This document shows, piece after piece, positions 1-5,062 of a DNA stretch of 5,062 nt. Position 1 is the stretch's first letter, and every line of letters begins with the position of its first letter. A model generated the notes under the pieces. It was not told where the DNA came from and ran no database searches. It saw nothing but the letters and a program-made list of their open reading frames with translations. The stretch covers positions 1 to 5,062 of the forward strand of contig JABCYT010000333.1 of assembly GCA_013290035.1 (NCBI GenBank). Direction: 5' to 3'. The translations under genes were made by a program, and so were the position numbers. The DNA comes from Alphaproteobacteria bacterium (lineage in GTDB: Bacteria > Pseudomonadota > Alphaproteobacteria > Reyranellales > Reyranellaceae).

Positions 1-353
1 TCGGGCCACGGGTGAAGAACGTGCTGGCCCGCCTCTACGGCCGCAAACCCTCGGCGCTCGACGCGGCAGACGTGCCGCTCGATATCGTCGGCACGGCCTT
101 CCAGTGGAAGGTCTGGAAGGCATTGACCCAGATCCCGCCCGGCCAGACCAGAAGCTACGGCGAGATCGCCAAGAGCATCGGCGCCCCCACGGCGGCCCGC
201 GCCGTCGGGCGGGCCTGTGCCACCAACCAGGCGGCCGGGGTCATCCCCTGCCATCGCGCCGTCGGCGCACGCGGCGCGCTCAGCGGCTATCGCTGGGGCG
301 TCGCGCGCAAGGAGCGGCTGCTGGCCGACGAACGGCGGCGCAGCAGCACGTAG
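1..353 (+). CDS. ada: Ada-type methylated-DNA--protein-cysteine methyltransferase, C-terminal part (5' end outside window)
   Basis: Suicide DNA repair protein that moves the alkyl group from O6-alkylguanine in DNA to its own cysteine. The frame (codons from position 3) is open to the left edge, so the gene is truncated by the window; the GTG at 12-14 is probably internal. Counting from that GTG, the methyltransferase domain starts near GTAFQWKVW (27-35). RAVGRACATN (63-72) holds the arginine finger of the helix-turn-helix, and IPCHR (78-82) holds the acceptor cysteine C80, codon 249-251. The ending LSGYRWGVARKERLL matches E. coli Ada (LSGYRWGVSRK) better than Ogt, so an AraC-like regulatory and Cys-rich N-terminal half is expected upstream but is not visible. 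The last 67 bp overlap the convergent smr gene, and no terminator separates the two. Methyltransferase function is secure; the Ada rather than Ogt assignment is likely. Confidence 0.9.
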   Translation, partial: GPRVKNVLARLYGRKPSALDAADVPLDIVGTAFQWKVWKALTQIPPGQTRSYGEIAKSIGAPTAARAVGRACATNQAAGVIPCHRAVGARGALSGYRWGVARKERLLADERRRSST

Positions 354-847
354 AAGGCGCCGCCGCCGCCGTGGCGCGGGTGCGCCCTCCGGACGCCGCG
401 CACCCGGCTGCGATTGTCGGCGCGGTTCAGCCAGCCGACGAACTCGGCGCGGATGCGTCCGCCCAGCACGCGCCCGCCCTGCAGGCGCGCCCCCTTGCCG
501 GTGACGATCAGGATGATGCGGAGATCCTGCGCCACCGCTGCATCAAGAAAATTGGCGACGGCCCGTTCGGCCGCGGCGAGCGTCATGCCGTGCAGGTCGA
601 GCGACGCCTGCGGGACGAGCTTGCCGCGTCCGAGGGCGCGGGCCGTATCGCGGTCGAAGTTGTGATCATCGAGCGTCAGTTCAGGCGGAGGTGTCATCGC
701 GAGCGCAGCGAGGGACCTTTTCTGCGGCTTTAAAGGTCCCTCGGCCGTCGGCCTCGGGATGACAGCCTTCGCGGCCGCGCGCTGGCGGCCGGCGAGCGGC
801 TTCACATCGCCCATCGCCGCCGCGAACAGATCGACATCCTTGACCAC
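287..847 (-). CDS. Smr-domain protein (putative endonuclease/DNA-binding) carrying an in-frame palindromic repeat
   Basis: A 186-aa protein with a C-terminal Smr domain, the fold found at the end of MutS2 and in stand-alone proteins with reported nicking-nuclease activity; the cellular role of this alphaproteobacterial subfamily is poorly defined. Visible hallmarks are LDLHGMT (83-89), TGKG (116-119) and AHPRHGGGGAFYVLLRR (155-171). The N-terminus has the family's short DLFAAAMGDVKPLAGR block (6-21), and DDHNFDRDTARALGRGKL (60-76) precedes the domain. Residues 28-52 (AVIPRPTAEGPLK through LAALAMT) are encoded exactly by the palindromic repeat at 692-764, so this linker looks like inserted sequence. 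The start is GTG at 847-845, the only start codon between the upstream in-frame stop (883-881) and the DLF block; the next candidate, ATG at codon 12, would cut that block. No good Shine-Dalgarno is seen. The last ~14 residues (SSASSRSLRATPQR) are read antisense through ada and are probably not part of the fold. Confidence 0.87.
   Translation of the reverse strand: MVKDVDLFAAAMGDVKPLAGRQRAAAKAVIPRPTAEGPLKPQKRSLAALAMTPPPELTLDDHNFDRDTARALGRGKLVPQASLDLHGMTLAAAERAVANFLDAAVAQDLRIILIVTGKGARLQGGRVLGGRIRAEFVGWLNRADNRSRVRGVRRAHPRHGGGGAFYVLLRRRSSASSRSLRATPQR
692..764. repeat. 73-bp imperfect palindromic repeat element inside the smr coding region
   Basis: Left arm 692-720 and right arm 732-764 are inverted copies around an 11-nt loop (721-731). 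The outer 12 nt pair with one mismatch (TGTCATCGCGAG against TGTCATCCCGAG in reverse complement). The inner 12 nt pair perfectly (CGAGGGACCTTT). Between them lie unequal middles of 5 and 9 nt. The termini TGTCATC...GATGACA, and the GAGCGCAGCGAGGGA and CCGAGGCCGACGGCCGAGGGA cores, resemble short interspersed palindromes I recall from many GC-rich bacterial genomes; I cannot confirm copy number here. Only one copy is seen in this window. The smr frame stays open through it, covering 25 codons (766-692). Either strand's RNA could form a long stable hairpin. It has no T-tract typical of an intrinsic terminator and no transposase is nearby. Confidence 0.85.
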
Positions 848-894
848 GGCATTTCGTGTAGCCTTGGCCGTGAGGCGGGTCTACACAGCGCGGC
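848..894. promoter_or_regulatory. Divergent intergenic gap between smr and the TPR gene; promoters presumed, not resolved
   Basis: These 47 bp separate the GTG of smr (minus strand) from the ATG of the TPR gene (plus strand), so transcription of both must begin here or within the neighbouring coding starts. A TTGACC hexamer at 840-845 faces the TPR gene but has no acceptable -10 at 16-18 nt spacing. The purine/G-rich stretch AGGCGGG (873-879) is 15 nt from the ATG, too far to be a convincing ribosome binding site. A stop (TGA 871-873) lies in the TPR frame, and no other start codon follows it before ATG 895. Confidence 0.3.
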
Positions 895-2247
895 ATGGCC
901 CTTGCGACCCGACCGCCGTCCTCGGCGCAACCCCAGCCCGATCCCGATCTGCAGACCGGCCTGCAGTATCTGCGCGCCGGATGGTTCGACCGTGCCGAGC
1001 CGCTGTTCCGCTCCGCCTTGGCCCGTCACGGCGAGCGGCCCGACATTCTGCACTTCCTGGCCGTCTGCCTGTCGCAGCGTGGCGCGCTCGGCGATGCCGA
1101 AGCCCTGTGGCGCAAGGCGTTGGCCAAGGACCCCAACGAGCCGATGCTGTCCTACAATCTCGGCCTGGTGGCGCGCCGGCAGGGCCGCCTCGACGAGGCG
1201 GCGCGACGCTTTCGCGAAACGGTTCGCCGCTCGCCGGCCCATGTCGAAGCGCGCCTGGCGTTGGCGTCGGTTTATATGGACCTCAACCGGTTTGCCGCCG
1301 CCGAGCGCGAACTGATCGAATTCGTGACCAATGTCGATCAGGGCATCCAGCAGGGCGGCGAGGGCTTGAAGCCGCTGCAGGCCCGGGCGCGCAACATGCT
1401 GGGCTACGCCCTCTACCGCTTGGGGCACCATTCCGCGGCGATCGAGATTCTGGACCTGGCCCTGGTCGATGCCGGGGAAGATGGCGCGCGCCGCGCCCAG
1501 ATCCTGGGCGACCGCGCGCTGGCGCTGAGTGCGCTCGGCCATCATGACGAGGCGATCGCCGAAGCCGGCCGGGCGCTCGAACTGGCGCCCGACAGCGCCG
1601 CGCTCAACCACATACTGGGCTTCGTGCTCCACTTCGCCGGCCGGCCCTCCGACGCCATTGGCCCGATCGAGCGGGCGCTCGAGATCGATCCCGGCTTCAT
1701 GGCGGGCTTCAAGACCCTGGCCCTGGCCCAGGCGGCGACCGGCCAAGGGGACGCAGCCGTCGACGTTCTTCAGCGCGCGCTGCGCCACAATCCGCTCGAC
1801 CCCGATGCCGTCCTGCAGCTCTCCCATCTCCACATCGAGCGCGGCAGCTTCGCAGAGGCGCTCGAAACCCTGGAGCCTTACCTGAAGGAGGCACCCGACA
1901 ACGTGCGGGCGCTCAACAACCAGGGGCTGGCGCTGCGCGGCCTCAAGCGTTTGGACGAGGCGCGGCGCGCGCTGAAACGCGCCTCGAGACTTGCGACCGA
2001 CGATCCGATGGTGTTGACCAATCTCGGCCGTGTCCTGCTCGATCTCGGGCGCGCCGCCGAGGCCCGCTCGCTGCACGAACATGCGCTGCGCGGACTGCCG
2101 GGCGATTCACGCCTGCTGGGTCATTATGGCACCTGCCTCGCCGCCCTGGGCGAACGCGACAAGGCGCGCGAGACCCTGGACGCTGCGTTGGCCGCCGATC
2201 CCAACAATGCCGAGGCGATGGCCGCCCGGCTGAGCCTGGACGCATGA
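895..2247 (+). CDS. Tetratricopeptide-repeat protein of about twelve TPR units
   Basis: A 450-aa protein built almost wholly of 34-residue helix-turn-helix TPR units, so its job is presumably protein-protein scaffolding; the partner and pathway are not evident. Units begin at about residues 19, 52, 87, 121, 167, 203, 239, 273, 307, 341, 375 and 409. Most show the consensus pattern of G/A-x2-L/Y in helix A and a final A-L-x-x-x-P (for example ALAKDP 75-80, ALELAPD 227-233, ALEIDP 261-266, ALAADP 431-436). The fourth unit has an extended insert (about 143-163, GGEG within it) that breaks the regular spacing. I see no signal peptide, transmembrane segment or fused catalytic domain, so it is probably cytoplasmic. 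The ATG at 895 is the only start after the in-frame stop at 871-873. Its stop codon overlaps the yggS start (ATGA), which implies translational coupling with YggS. Confidence 0.93.
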   Translation: MALATRPPSSAQPQPDPDLQTGLQYLRAGWFDRAEPLFRSALARHGERPDILHFLAVCLSQRGALGDAEALWRKALAKDPNEPMLSYNLGLVARRQGRLDEAARRFRETVRRSPAHVEARLALASVYMDLNRFAAAERELIEFVTNVDQGIQQGGEGLKPLQARARNMLGYALYRLGHHSAAIEILDLALVDAGEDGARRAQILGDRALALSALGHHDEAIAEAGRALELAPDSAALNHILGFVLHFAGRPSDAIGPIERALEIDPGFMAGFKTLALAQAATGQGDAAVDVLQRALRHNPLDPDAVLQLSHLHIERGSFAEALETLEPYLKEAPDNVRALNNQGLALRGLKRLDEARRALKRASRLATDDPMVLTNLGRVLLDLGRAAEARSLHEHALRGLPGDSRLLGHYGTCLAALGERDKARETLDAALAADPNNAEAMAARLSLDA

Positions 2248-2912
2248 GCGCAGGCGCCGACCGTCTGGCCAAAGTTCGTCAGCATATCGCCCACGCGGCT
2301 CGCGCCGCGGGACGCGACCCGGCGTCCGTCACCCTGATCGCCGTCTCCAAGACCCATGGCGCCGATCAGGTGCGCGAGCTTCTGGACGCGGGCCAGCGCG
2401 TCTTCGGCGAGAACCGGGTGCAGGAAGCGGAGCAGAAATTCCCGGCGCTGAAGGCCGAGCATCCCGACCTCGTCTTGCACTTGATCGGCCCCTTGCAGAC
2501 CAACAAGGCGCGCGAGGCGGTGGCGCTGTTCGACGCGATCGAGTCGGTCGACCGCGAGCGGCTGGCCGCCATGCTTGCCAAGGAAATGACACGGGCAGTC
2601 CGCCGACCGGATTGCTATATCCAGGTCAATACCGGCGAGGAACCGCAGAAGGCGGGCGTGCTGCCGGCCGAGCTCGATGCCTTCGTCGCGTCCTGCCGCG
2701 ATATTCATAAATTGCCGATCGTCGGCCTGATGTGCATACCGCCGGTCGACGAGGAACCCGCTCTGCACTTTGCCTTGCTCGCCAAGATGGCCGCACGCAA
2801 CGGCCTCGCCAAGATCAGCATGGGCATGAGCGCCGACTACGAGACGGCCATCCGCCTGGGCGCCACCCATGTCCGGGTGGGGACCGCGCTGTTCGGCCAC
2901 CGTCCCACATAA
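2244..2912 (+). CDS. yggS: YggS/PROSC family PLP-binding homeostasis protein
   Basis: A 222-aa single-domain protein of the YggS/PLPBP family: a TIM-barrel that binds pyridoxal 5'-phosphate without a known catalytic reaction and buffers PLP supply, with effects on amino- and keto-acid pools. The PLP Schiff-base lysine is K36 in AVSKTH (33-38). Other family blocks are FGENRVQEAEQK (54-65), HLIGPLQTNK (79-88), QVNTGEEPQKAG (127-138), GLMCIPP (161-167), SMGMSADYETAI (192-203) for phosphate binding, and VRVGTALFG (210-218). Length is normal for the family. Its ATG shares the ATGA of the TPR gene's stop, so it is probably translated by reinitiation; no separate strong Shine-Dalgarno is seen. mutM follows after 15 bp. 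In many bacteria yggS sits with proC or pilus genes; neither is visible here. Confidence 0.97.
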   Translation: MSAGADRLAKVRQHIAHAARAAGRDPASVTLIAVSKTHGADQVRELLDAGQRVFGENRVQEAEQKFPALKAEHPDLVLHLIGPLQTNKAREAVALFDAIESVDRERLAAMLAKEMTRAVRRPDCYIQVNTGEEPQKAGVLPAELDAFVASCRDIHKLPIVGLMCIPPVDEEPALHFALLAKMAARNGLAKISMGMSADYETAIRLGATHVRVGTALFGHRPT

Positions 2913-2927
2913 AGGCGGCGCGCCGGT

Positions 2928-3767
2928 ATGCCCGAGCTTCCCGAGGTAGAAACCGTCCGTCGCGGTCTCGTTCCAAGACTGGTCGGACGGCGCATCGTTC
3001 GCCTCGTCCAGCGCCGGCGCGACCTCCGGGTGCCCTTGCCGGCCCGGTTCGCGCAGAGGGTCGAGGGCCGTCGGGTGCTGGGCATCGACCGCCGGGCGAA
3101 ATACCTGCTGCTCCGCCTCGATGACGGACACACCTTGATCGCCCATCTCGGCATGTCGGGCCGCATGACCTTGCACGACGCGGCGAGTGCCGCCGAGCAT
3201 CCGTTGGGGCGGCACGATCATGTCGTGATCGATACCGACGAGGGCTGGCAGCTGCGTTTCAACGACGCCCGCCGCTTCGGGCTGATGCTGCTGGCCGCCG
3301 ACGAGACGCTGCCCAGGCACAAGCTCTTCAAGGGCTTGGGGCCCGAGCCGCTCGACGATGCGTTCGACGGCGCCGCGCTGGCCAAGCGTCTCAAGGGAAG
3401 ACGCACCCCCATCAAGGCAGCCCTGCTCGATCAGAAAACCCTGGTCGGCGTCGGCAATATATACGCCTGCGAAGCCTTGTTCCTGGCCGGGATCTCGCCC
3501 CGCCGCTCGGCCCACACCGTGCAGGGCGAACGCGCCGACCGGCTGGTCGCTGCCATCAAGCAGGTGCTGTTGCGCTCGATCGACGACGGCGGATCGACCC
3601 TGCGCGATCATGTGCAGCCGGGCGGCGAGCTGGGATATTTTCAGACGCGCTTCAATGTCTACGACCGCCAAGGCGCGGTCTGCCCGACCCGCGGCTGCGG
3701 CAAGGTCGTGCGTCGCTTGGTGCAATCCGGCCGCTCGACCTTCTATTGCGCGCACTGCCAGCGCTAG
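2928..3767 (+). CDS. mutM: Formamidopyrimidine-DNA glycosylase (Fpg/MutM)
   Basis: A 279-aa base-excision repair enzyme that removes 8-oxoguanine and formamidopyrimidines and then cleaves the abasic site by beta,delta-elimination. The start is fixed by the catalytic N-terminus MPELPEVETV: after Met removal Pro is the Schiff-base nucleophile and Glu follows. K58 (K57 in mature numbering) lies in RRAKYLLL. LGMSGRM (74-80) carries the void-filling Met, and FNDARRFG (111-118) is the strand-intercalating loop. The helix-two-turn-helix spans about 145-195 and contains GVGNIYACEALF (174-185). The C-terminal zinc finger has cysteines 252, 257, 274 and 277, with GRSTFYC before the last pair. The first pair is CX4C, a spacing I recall from alphaproteobacterial MutM. 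All key residues are present and length is normal. An AAGGCGG stretch (2912-2918) may act as the ribosome binding site. Confidence 0.98.
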   Translation: MPELPEVETVRRGLVPRLVGRRIVRLVQRRRDLRVPLPARFAQRVEGRRVLGIDRRAKYLLLRLDDGHTLIAHLGMSGRMTLHDAASAAEHPLGRHDHVVIDTDEGWQLRFNDARRFGLMLLAADETLPRHKLFKGLGPEPLDDAFDGAALAKRLKGRRTPIKAALLDQKTLVGVGNIYACEALFLAGISPRRSAHTVQGERADRLVAAIKQVLLRSIDDGGSTLRDHVQPGGELGYFQTRFNVYDRQGAVCPTRGCGKVVRRLVQSGRSTFYCAHCQR

Positions 3768-3803
3768 CTAAGAGCGGCGCTCGCATCCCAAGGCACCGTT
3801 GGG

Positions 3804-3808
3804 GGAGG
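3804..3808 (+). promoter_or_regulatory. Ribosome binding site fixing the GTG start of the enoyl-CoA hydratase
   Basis: GGAGG lies within a purine run (GGGGGAGGAAA, 3801-3811), four bases before the GTG at 3813. It is the strongest Shine-Dalgarno in the window and supports GTG as the true start. The protein then begins MTTYENI, a typical N-terminus for this family. Confidence 0.8.
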
Positions 3809-3812
3809 AAAC

Positions 3813-4592
3813 GTGACCACTTACGAAAACATACAGACCGAAATCAAGGGCCGAGTCGGGATCATCCGGCTGAACCGGCCCAAGGCGTTGAATGCGCTCT
3901 GCGCCGATCTCGTGCGCGAGCTGGGGCTGGCGCTCGACGCCTTCGAAGCCGATCGCGCGATCGGATGCATGATACTGACCGGTAGCGAGAAGGCCTTCGC
4001 CGCCGGCGCCGACATCAAGGAGATGAAAGAGAAATCCTATCAGGACGTCTTCCTGCAGGACTTCATCACCGTCGGCTGGGAGAAGGTGAGCCAGGTCCGC
4101 AAGCCGATCGTTGCCGCGGTGGCGGGCTACGCGCTGGGCGGCGGCTGCGAGATGGCGATGATGTGCGACTTCATCATCGCCGCCGACAACGCCAGGTTCG
4201 GCCAACCCGAGATCACGCTCGGCACCATCCCGGGCGCCGGCGGCACCCAGCGCCTGCCGCGCTTCGTCGGCAAGTCCAAGGCCATGGACATGATCCTCAC
4301 CGGCCGCATGATGGATGCCGCAGAAGCCGAGCGCTGCGGCCTCGTGAGCCGCGTCGTACCGCTCGCCCAACTGATGGACGATGCGCTGGCGACGGCGGAG
4401 AAGATCGCCGGCATGTCGCTGCCCGCCACCATGGTCGCCAAGGAAGCCGTCAACCGCGCCTTCGAGACGACCTTGGCCGAGGGGGTGCGCTTCGAGCGGC
4501 GTACCTTCCATGCCACCTTCGCCTTCGAGGATCGGGCCGAGGGCATGGCGGCCTTCGCCGACAAGCGCAAGGCGGCCTGGAAACACCGATAA
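3813..4592 (+). CDS. Enoyl-CoA hydratase (crotonase family)
   Basis: A 259-aa crotonase-fold enzyme that hydrates trans-2-enoyl-CoA to 3-hydroxyacyl-CoA in fatty-acid beta-oxidation; cytoplasmic, normally hexameric. The CoA-binding and oxyanion-hole segment [11 protein letters not shown] spans 61-71, and the second oxyanion-hole glycine lies in GYALGGGCE (105-113). Both catalytic glutamates of true hydratases are present: E113 and E133 (in FGQPEITLG), equivalent to E144 and E164 of the rat mitochondrial enzyme. The usual PGAGGTQRL (140-148) and a C-terminal [16 protein letters not shown] (238-253) follow. Close relatives often have T or S rather than the F at 238, a small deviation. The GTG start is set by the Shine-Dalgarno at 3804-3808. 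It sits between mutM (45 bp upstream) and rpsT (75 bp downstream), an order common in alphaproteobacteria. The exact chain-length preference cannot be read from the sequence. Confidence 0.95.
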   Translation: MTTYENIQTEIKGRVGIIRLNRPKALNALCADLVRELGLALDAFEADRAIGCMILTGSEKAFAAGADIKEMKEKSYQDVFLQDFITVGWEKVSQVRKPIVAAVAGYALGGGCEMAMMCDFIIAADNARFGQPEITLGTIPGAGGTQRLPRFVGKSKAMDMILTGRMMDAAEAERCGLVSRVVPLAQLMDDALATAEKIAGMSLPATMVAKEAVNRAFETTLAEGVRFERRTFHATFAFEDRAEGMAAFADKRKAAWKHR

Positions 4593-4611
4593 ATGACGGC
4601 TTTTGGCGGGG

Positions 4612-4640
4612 TTGACCGGATGCCGGCCGGCCCGTATACA
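4612..4640 (+). promoter_or_regulatory. Sigma70-type promoter of rpsT
   Basis: A -35 hexamer TTGACC (4612-4617) and a -10 hexamer TATACA (4635-4640) are separated by exactly 17 bp. Each differs from consensus at one position. Transcription would start near 4647, leaving a leader of about 20 nt before the rpsT ATG. This is by far the best promoter in the window and fits a highly expressed ribosomal protein gene lying behind an unrelated enzyme gene. Confidence 0.85.
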
Positions 4641-4667
4641 CGCGCCCTTCCGAGCAACGAGGATTAG

Positions 4668-4931
4668 ATGGCCAGTCACAAGTCGGCTGAGAAGCGCGCC
4701 CGCCAGACCGAGCGTCGCACCGCCGCGAACACCGCGCGCCGCAGTCGCGTACGCGGCTCGATCAAGAAGGTCGAGGCGGCGATCAAGGGCGGAGACAAGA
4801 AGGCTGCCCAGGCGGCGCTGCGCGATGCGCAGCCGGAGATCCAGCGCGGTGCTGCCAAGCACATCGTGACCAAGAATGCCGCAGCGCGTCGCGTGTCGCG
4901 TCTGGCAGCGCGCATCAAGGCGATGGCCTGA
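4668..4931 (+). CDS. rpsT: Small ribosomal subunit protein bS20
   Basis: An 87-aa, very basic, all-helical protein that binds 16S rRNA early in 30S assembly. The start MASHKSAEKRARQ is the family signature, followed by RRTAANTARRSRVRGSIKKVE (16-36) and the C-terminal NAAARRVSRLAARIKAM (70-86), which pack as the three long helices. Length matches bacterial S20 (about 87 aa). The ATG is preceded by GAGG (4659-4662) at 5 nt spacing. It has its own promoter (4612-4640) and terminator (4957-4991), so it forms a complete monocistronic unit, possibly with read-through from the upstream hydratase because no terminator lies between them. In alphaproteobacteria rpsT commonly precedes dnaA, which would lie beyond the right edge. 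Confidence 0.98.
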   Translation: MASHKSAEKRARQTERRTAANTARRSRVRGSIKKVEAAIKGGDKKAAQAALRDAQPEIQRGAAKHIVTKNAAARRVSRLAARIKAMA

Positions 4932-4935
4932 GACG

Positions 4936-4951
4936 TCTCTGCCTTCAGAGA
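4936..4951 (+). other. Small hairpin in the rpsT 3' untranslated region
   Basis: TCTCTG (4936-4941) and CAGAGA (4946-4951) form a perfect 6-bp stem with a CCTT loop, five bases after the rpsT stop codon and five bases before the terminator stem. It has no T-tract, so it is not a terminator itself. It could be chance or a 3'-end stabilising structure. Confidence 0.4.
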
Positions 4952-4956
4952 TTGTG

Positions 4957-4991
4957 AACGCCGCTCCAATGAGCGGCGTTTTATTTTTTTT
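4957..4991 (+). terminator. Rho-independent terminator of rpsT
   Basis: A perfect 10-bp stem, AACGCCGCTC (4957-4966) with GAGCGGCGTT (4971-4980), has a CAAT loop and is followed by TTATTTTTTTT (4981-4991). It lies 25 bases after the rpsT stop. It points only to the right: the complementary strand has no T-tract after the stem. Confidence 0.96.
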
Positions 4992-5062
4992 GCGTCCAAA
5001 AAAATATCGAGCGCTTCGGAGAAGATCGTTTGGTTGCCAATTCGGCGAACAACATACGATTC
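4992..5062. other. Non-coding AT-richer region to the right edge, probably upstream of dnaA
   Basis: No gene is supported here. Compared with the rest of the window the stretch is AT-rich, including a run of seven A (4998-5004) facing the terminator's T-run. I see no exact DnaA box (TTATNCACA-type). A weak promoter-like pair, TTGCCA (5034-5039) and TACGAT (5055-5060) with a short 15-bp spacer, may drive the next gene to the right. That this gene is dnaA is inferred only from the usual alphaproteobacterial order. Confidence 0.35.

Noticed and set aside
143..170. Insert in the TPR protein (residues 143-163) as a separate functional domain
   Set aside because: Coordinates are given here as protein residues. 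The stretch is short and shows no motif beyond a glycine-rich turn; most simply a longer inter-helix loop in one TPR unit.
104..733. 209-codon plus-strand open frame across ada and smr
   Set aside because: It is a +1/+2 shadow of ada, then antisense to the conserved Smr domain; the product is R/A/G-rich without motifs.
840..868. TTGACC (840-845) as the -35 of a TPR-operon promoter
   Set aside because: At 17-bp spacing the -10 position reads CTTGGC, far from consensus; no supported pairing was found.
802..2082. 426-codon open frame on the minus strand opposite the TPR gene
   Set aside because: The plus strand has regular TPR units throughout. The antisense product is low-complexity G/R/A/Q-rich and ends in an out-of-frame reading of the smr start.
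2916..2925. 10-bp perfect palindrome CGGCGCGCCG between yggS and mutM
   Set aside because: Short GC palindromes are common at this base composition; there is no repeat of it nearby, and it overlaps the likely mutM ribosome-binding region.
2124..3755. 543-codon open frame on the minus strand opposite yggS and mutM
   Set aside because: It lies antisense to two clear families with intact motifs. Long antisense frames are expected in GC-rich genes, and its translation shows no recognisable domain.
3772..3782. GAGC-GGC-GCTC inverted repeat after mutM as a possible terminator
   Set aside because: The stem is only 4 bp, the loop is 3 nt and there is no T-tract.
3768..4862. 364-codon open frame on the minus strand opposite the hydratase and rpsT
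   Set aside because: It crosses the rpsT promoter and two well-identified genes and matches no family I know; an antisense shadow.

Overview
This is a GC-rich bacterial chromosomal window with strong G/C preference at third codon positions. The gene families and the mutM – enoyl-CoA hydratase – rpsT order point to an alphaproteobacterium, in which this block usually sits just upstream of dnaA. A Rhodospirillales-like lineage is a guess, not something the sequence proves. Nothing looks like a plasmid, prophage or insertion sequence; these are housekeeping genes, with one notable interspersed repeat.

Layout. (1) Positions 1-353 hold the 3' part of an Ada-type O6-methylguanine-DNA methyltransferase, cut by the left edge. 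(2) On the minus strand, 287-847 encodes a Smr-domain protein. It converges on ada and shares 67 bp with it. A 73-bp imperfect palindrome at 692-764 lies inside this gene and is translated as 25 residues of its linker. (3) A 47-bp divergent gap separates smr from a plus-strand cluster: a 450-aa TPR protein (895-2247), the PLP-binding protein YggS (2244-2912, ATGA overlap), the DNA glycosylase MutM (2928-3767) and an enoyl-CoA hydratase (3813-4592). Gaps of -4, 15 and 45 bp suggest one transcription unit. (4) rpsT (4668-4931) has its own near-consensus sigma70-type promoter (4612-4640) and a textbook intrinsic terminator (4957-4991). The last ~70 bp are AT-richer, non-coding, and probably lead into the dnaA region.

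How the genes relate. Ada and MutM both repair damaged bases (alkylated and oxidised guanine), but they lie in different transcription units. YggS controls PLP homeostasis, the hydratase serves fatty-acid beta-oxidation, and S20 is a ribosomal protein. The grouping reflects conserved chromosomal neighbourhood more than a shared pathway.

The main item for a second look is the palindromic element inside the smr reading frame. It resembles, in principle, the Rickettsia palindromic elements that insert in frame into protein-coding genes. I see no evidence for a defence system, CRISPR array, transposase or other new multi-gene system here.
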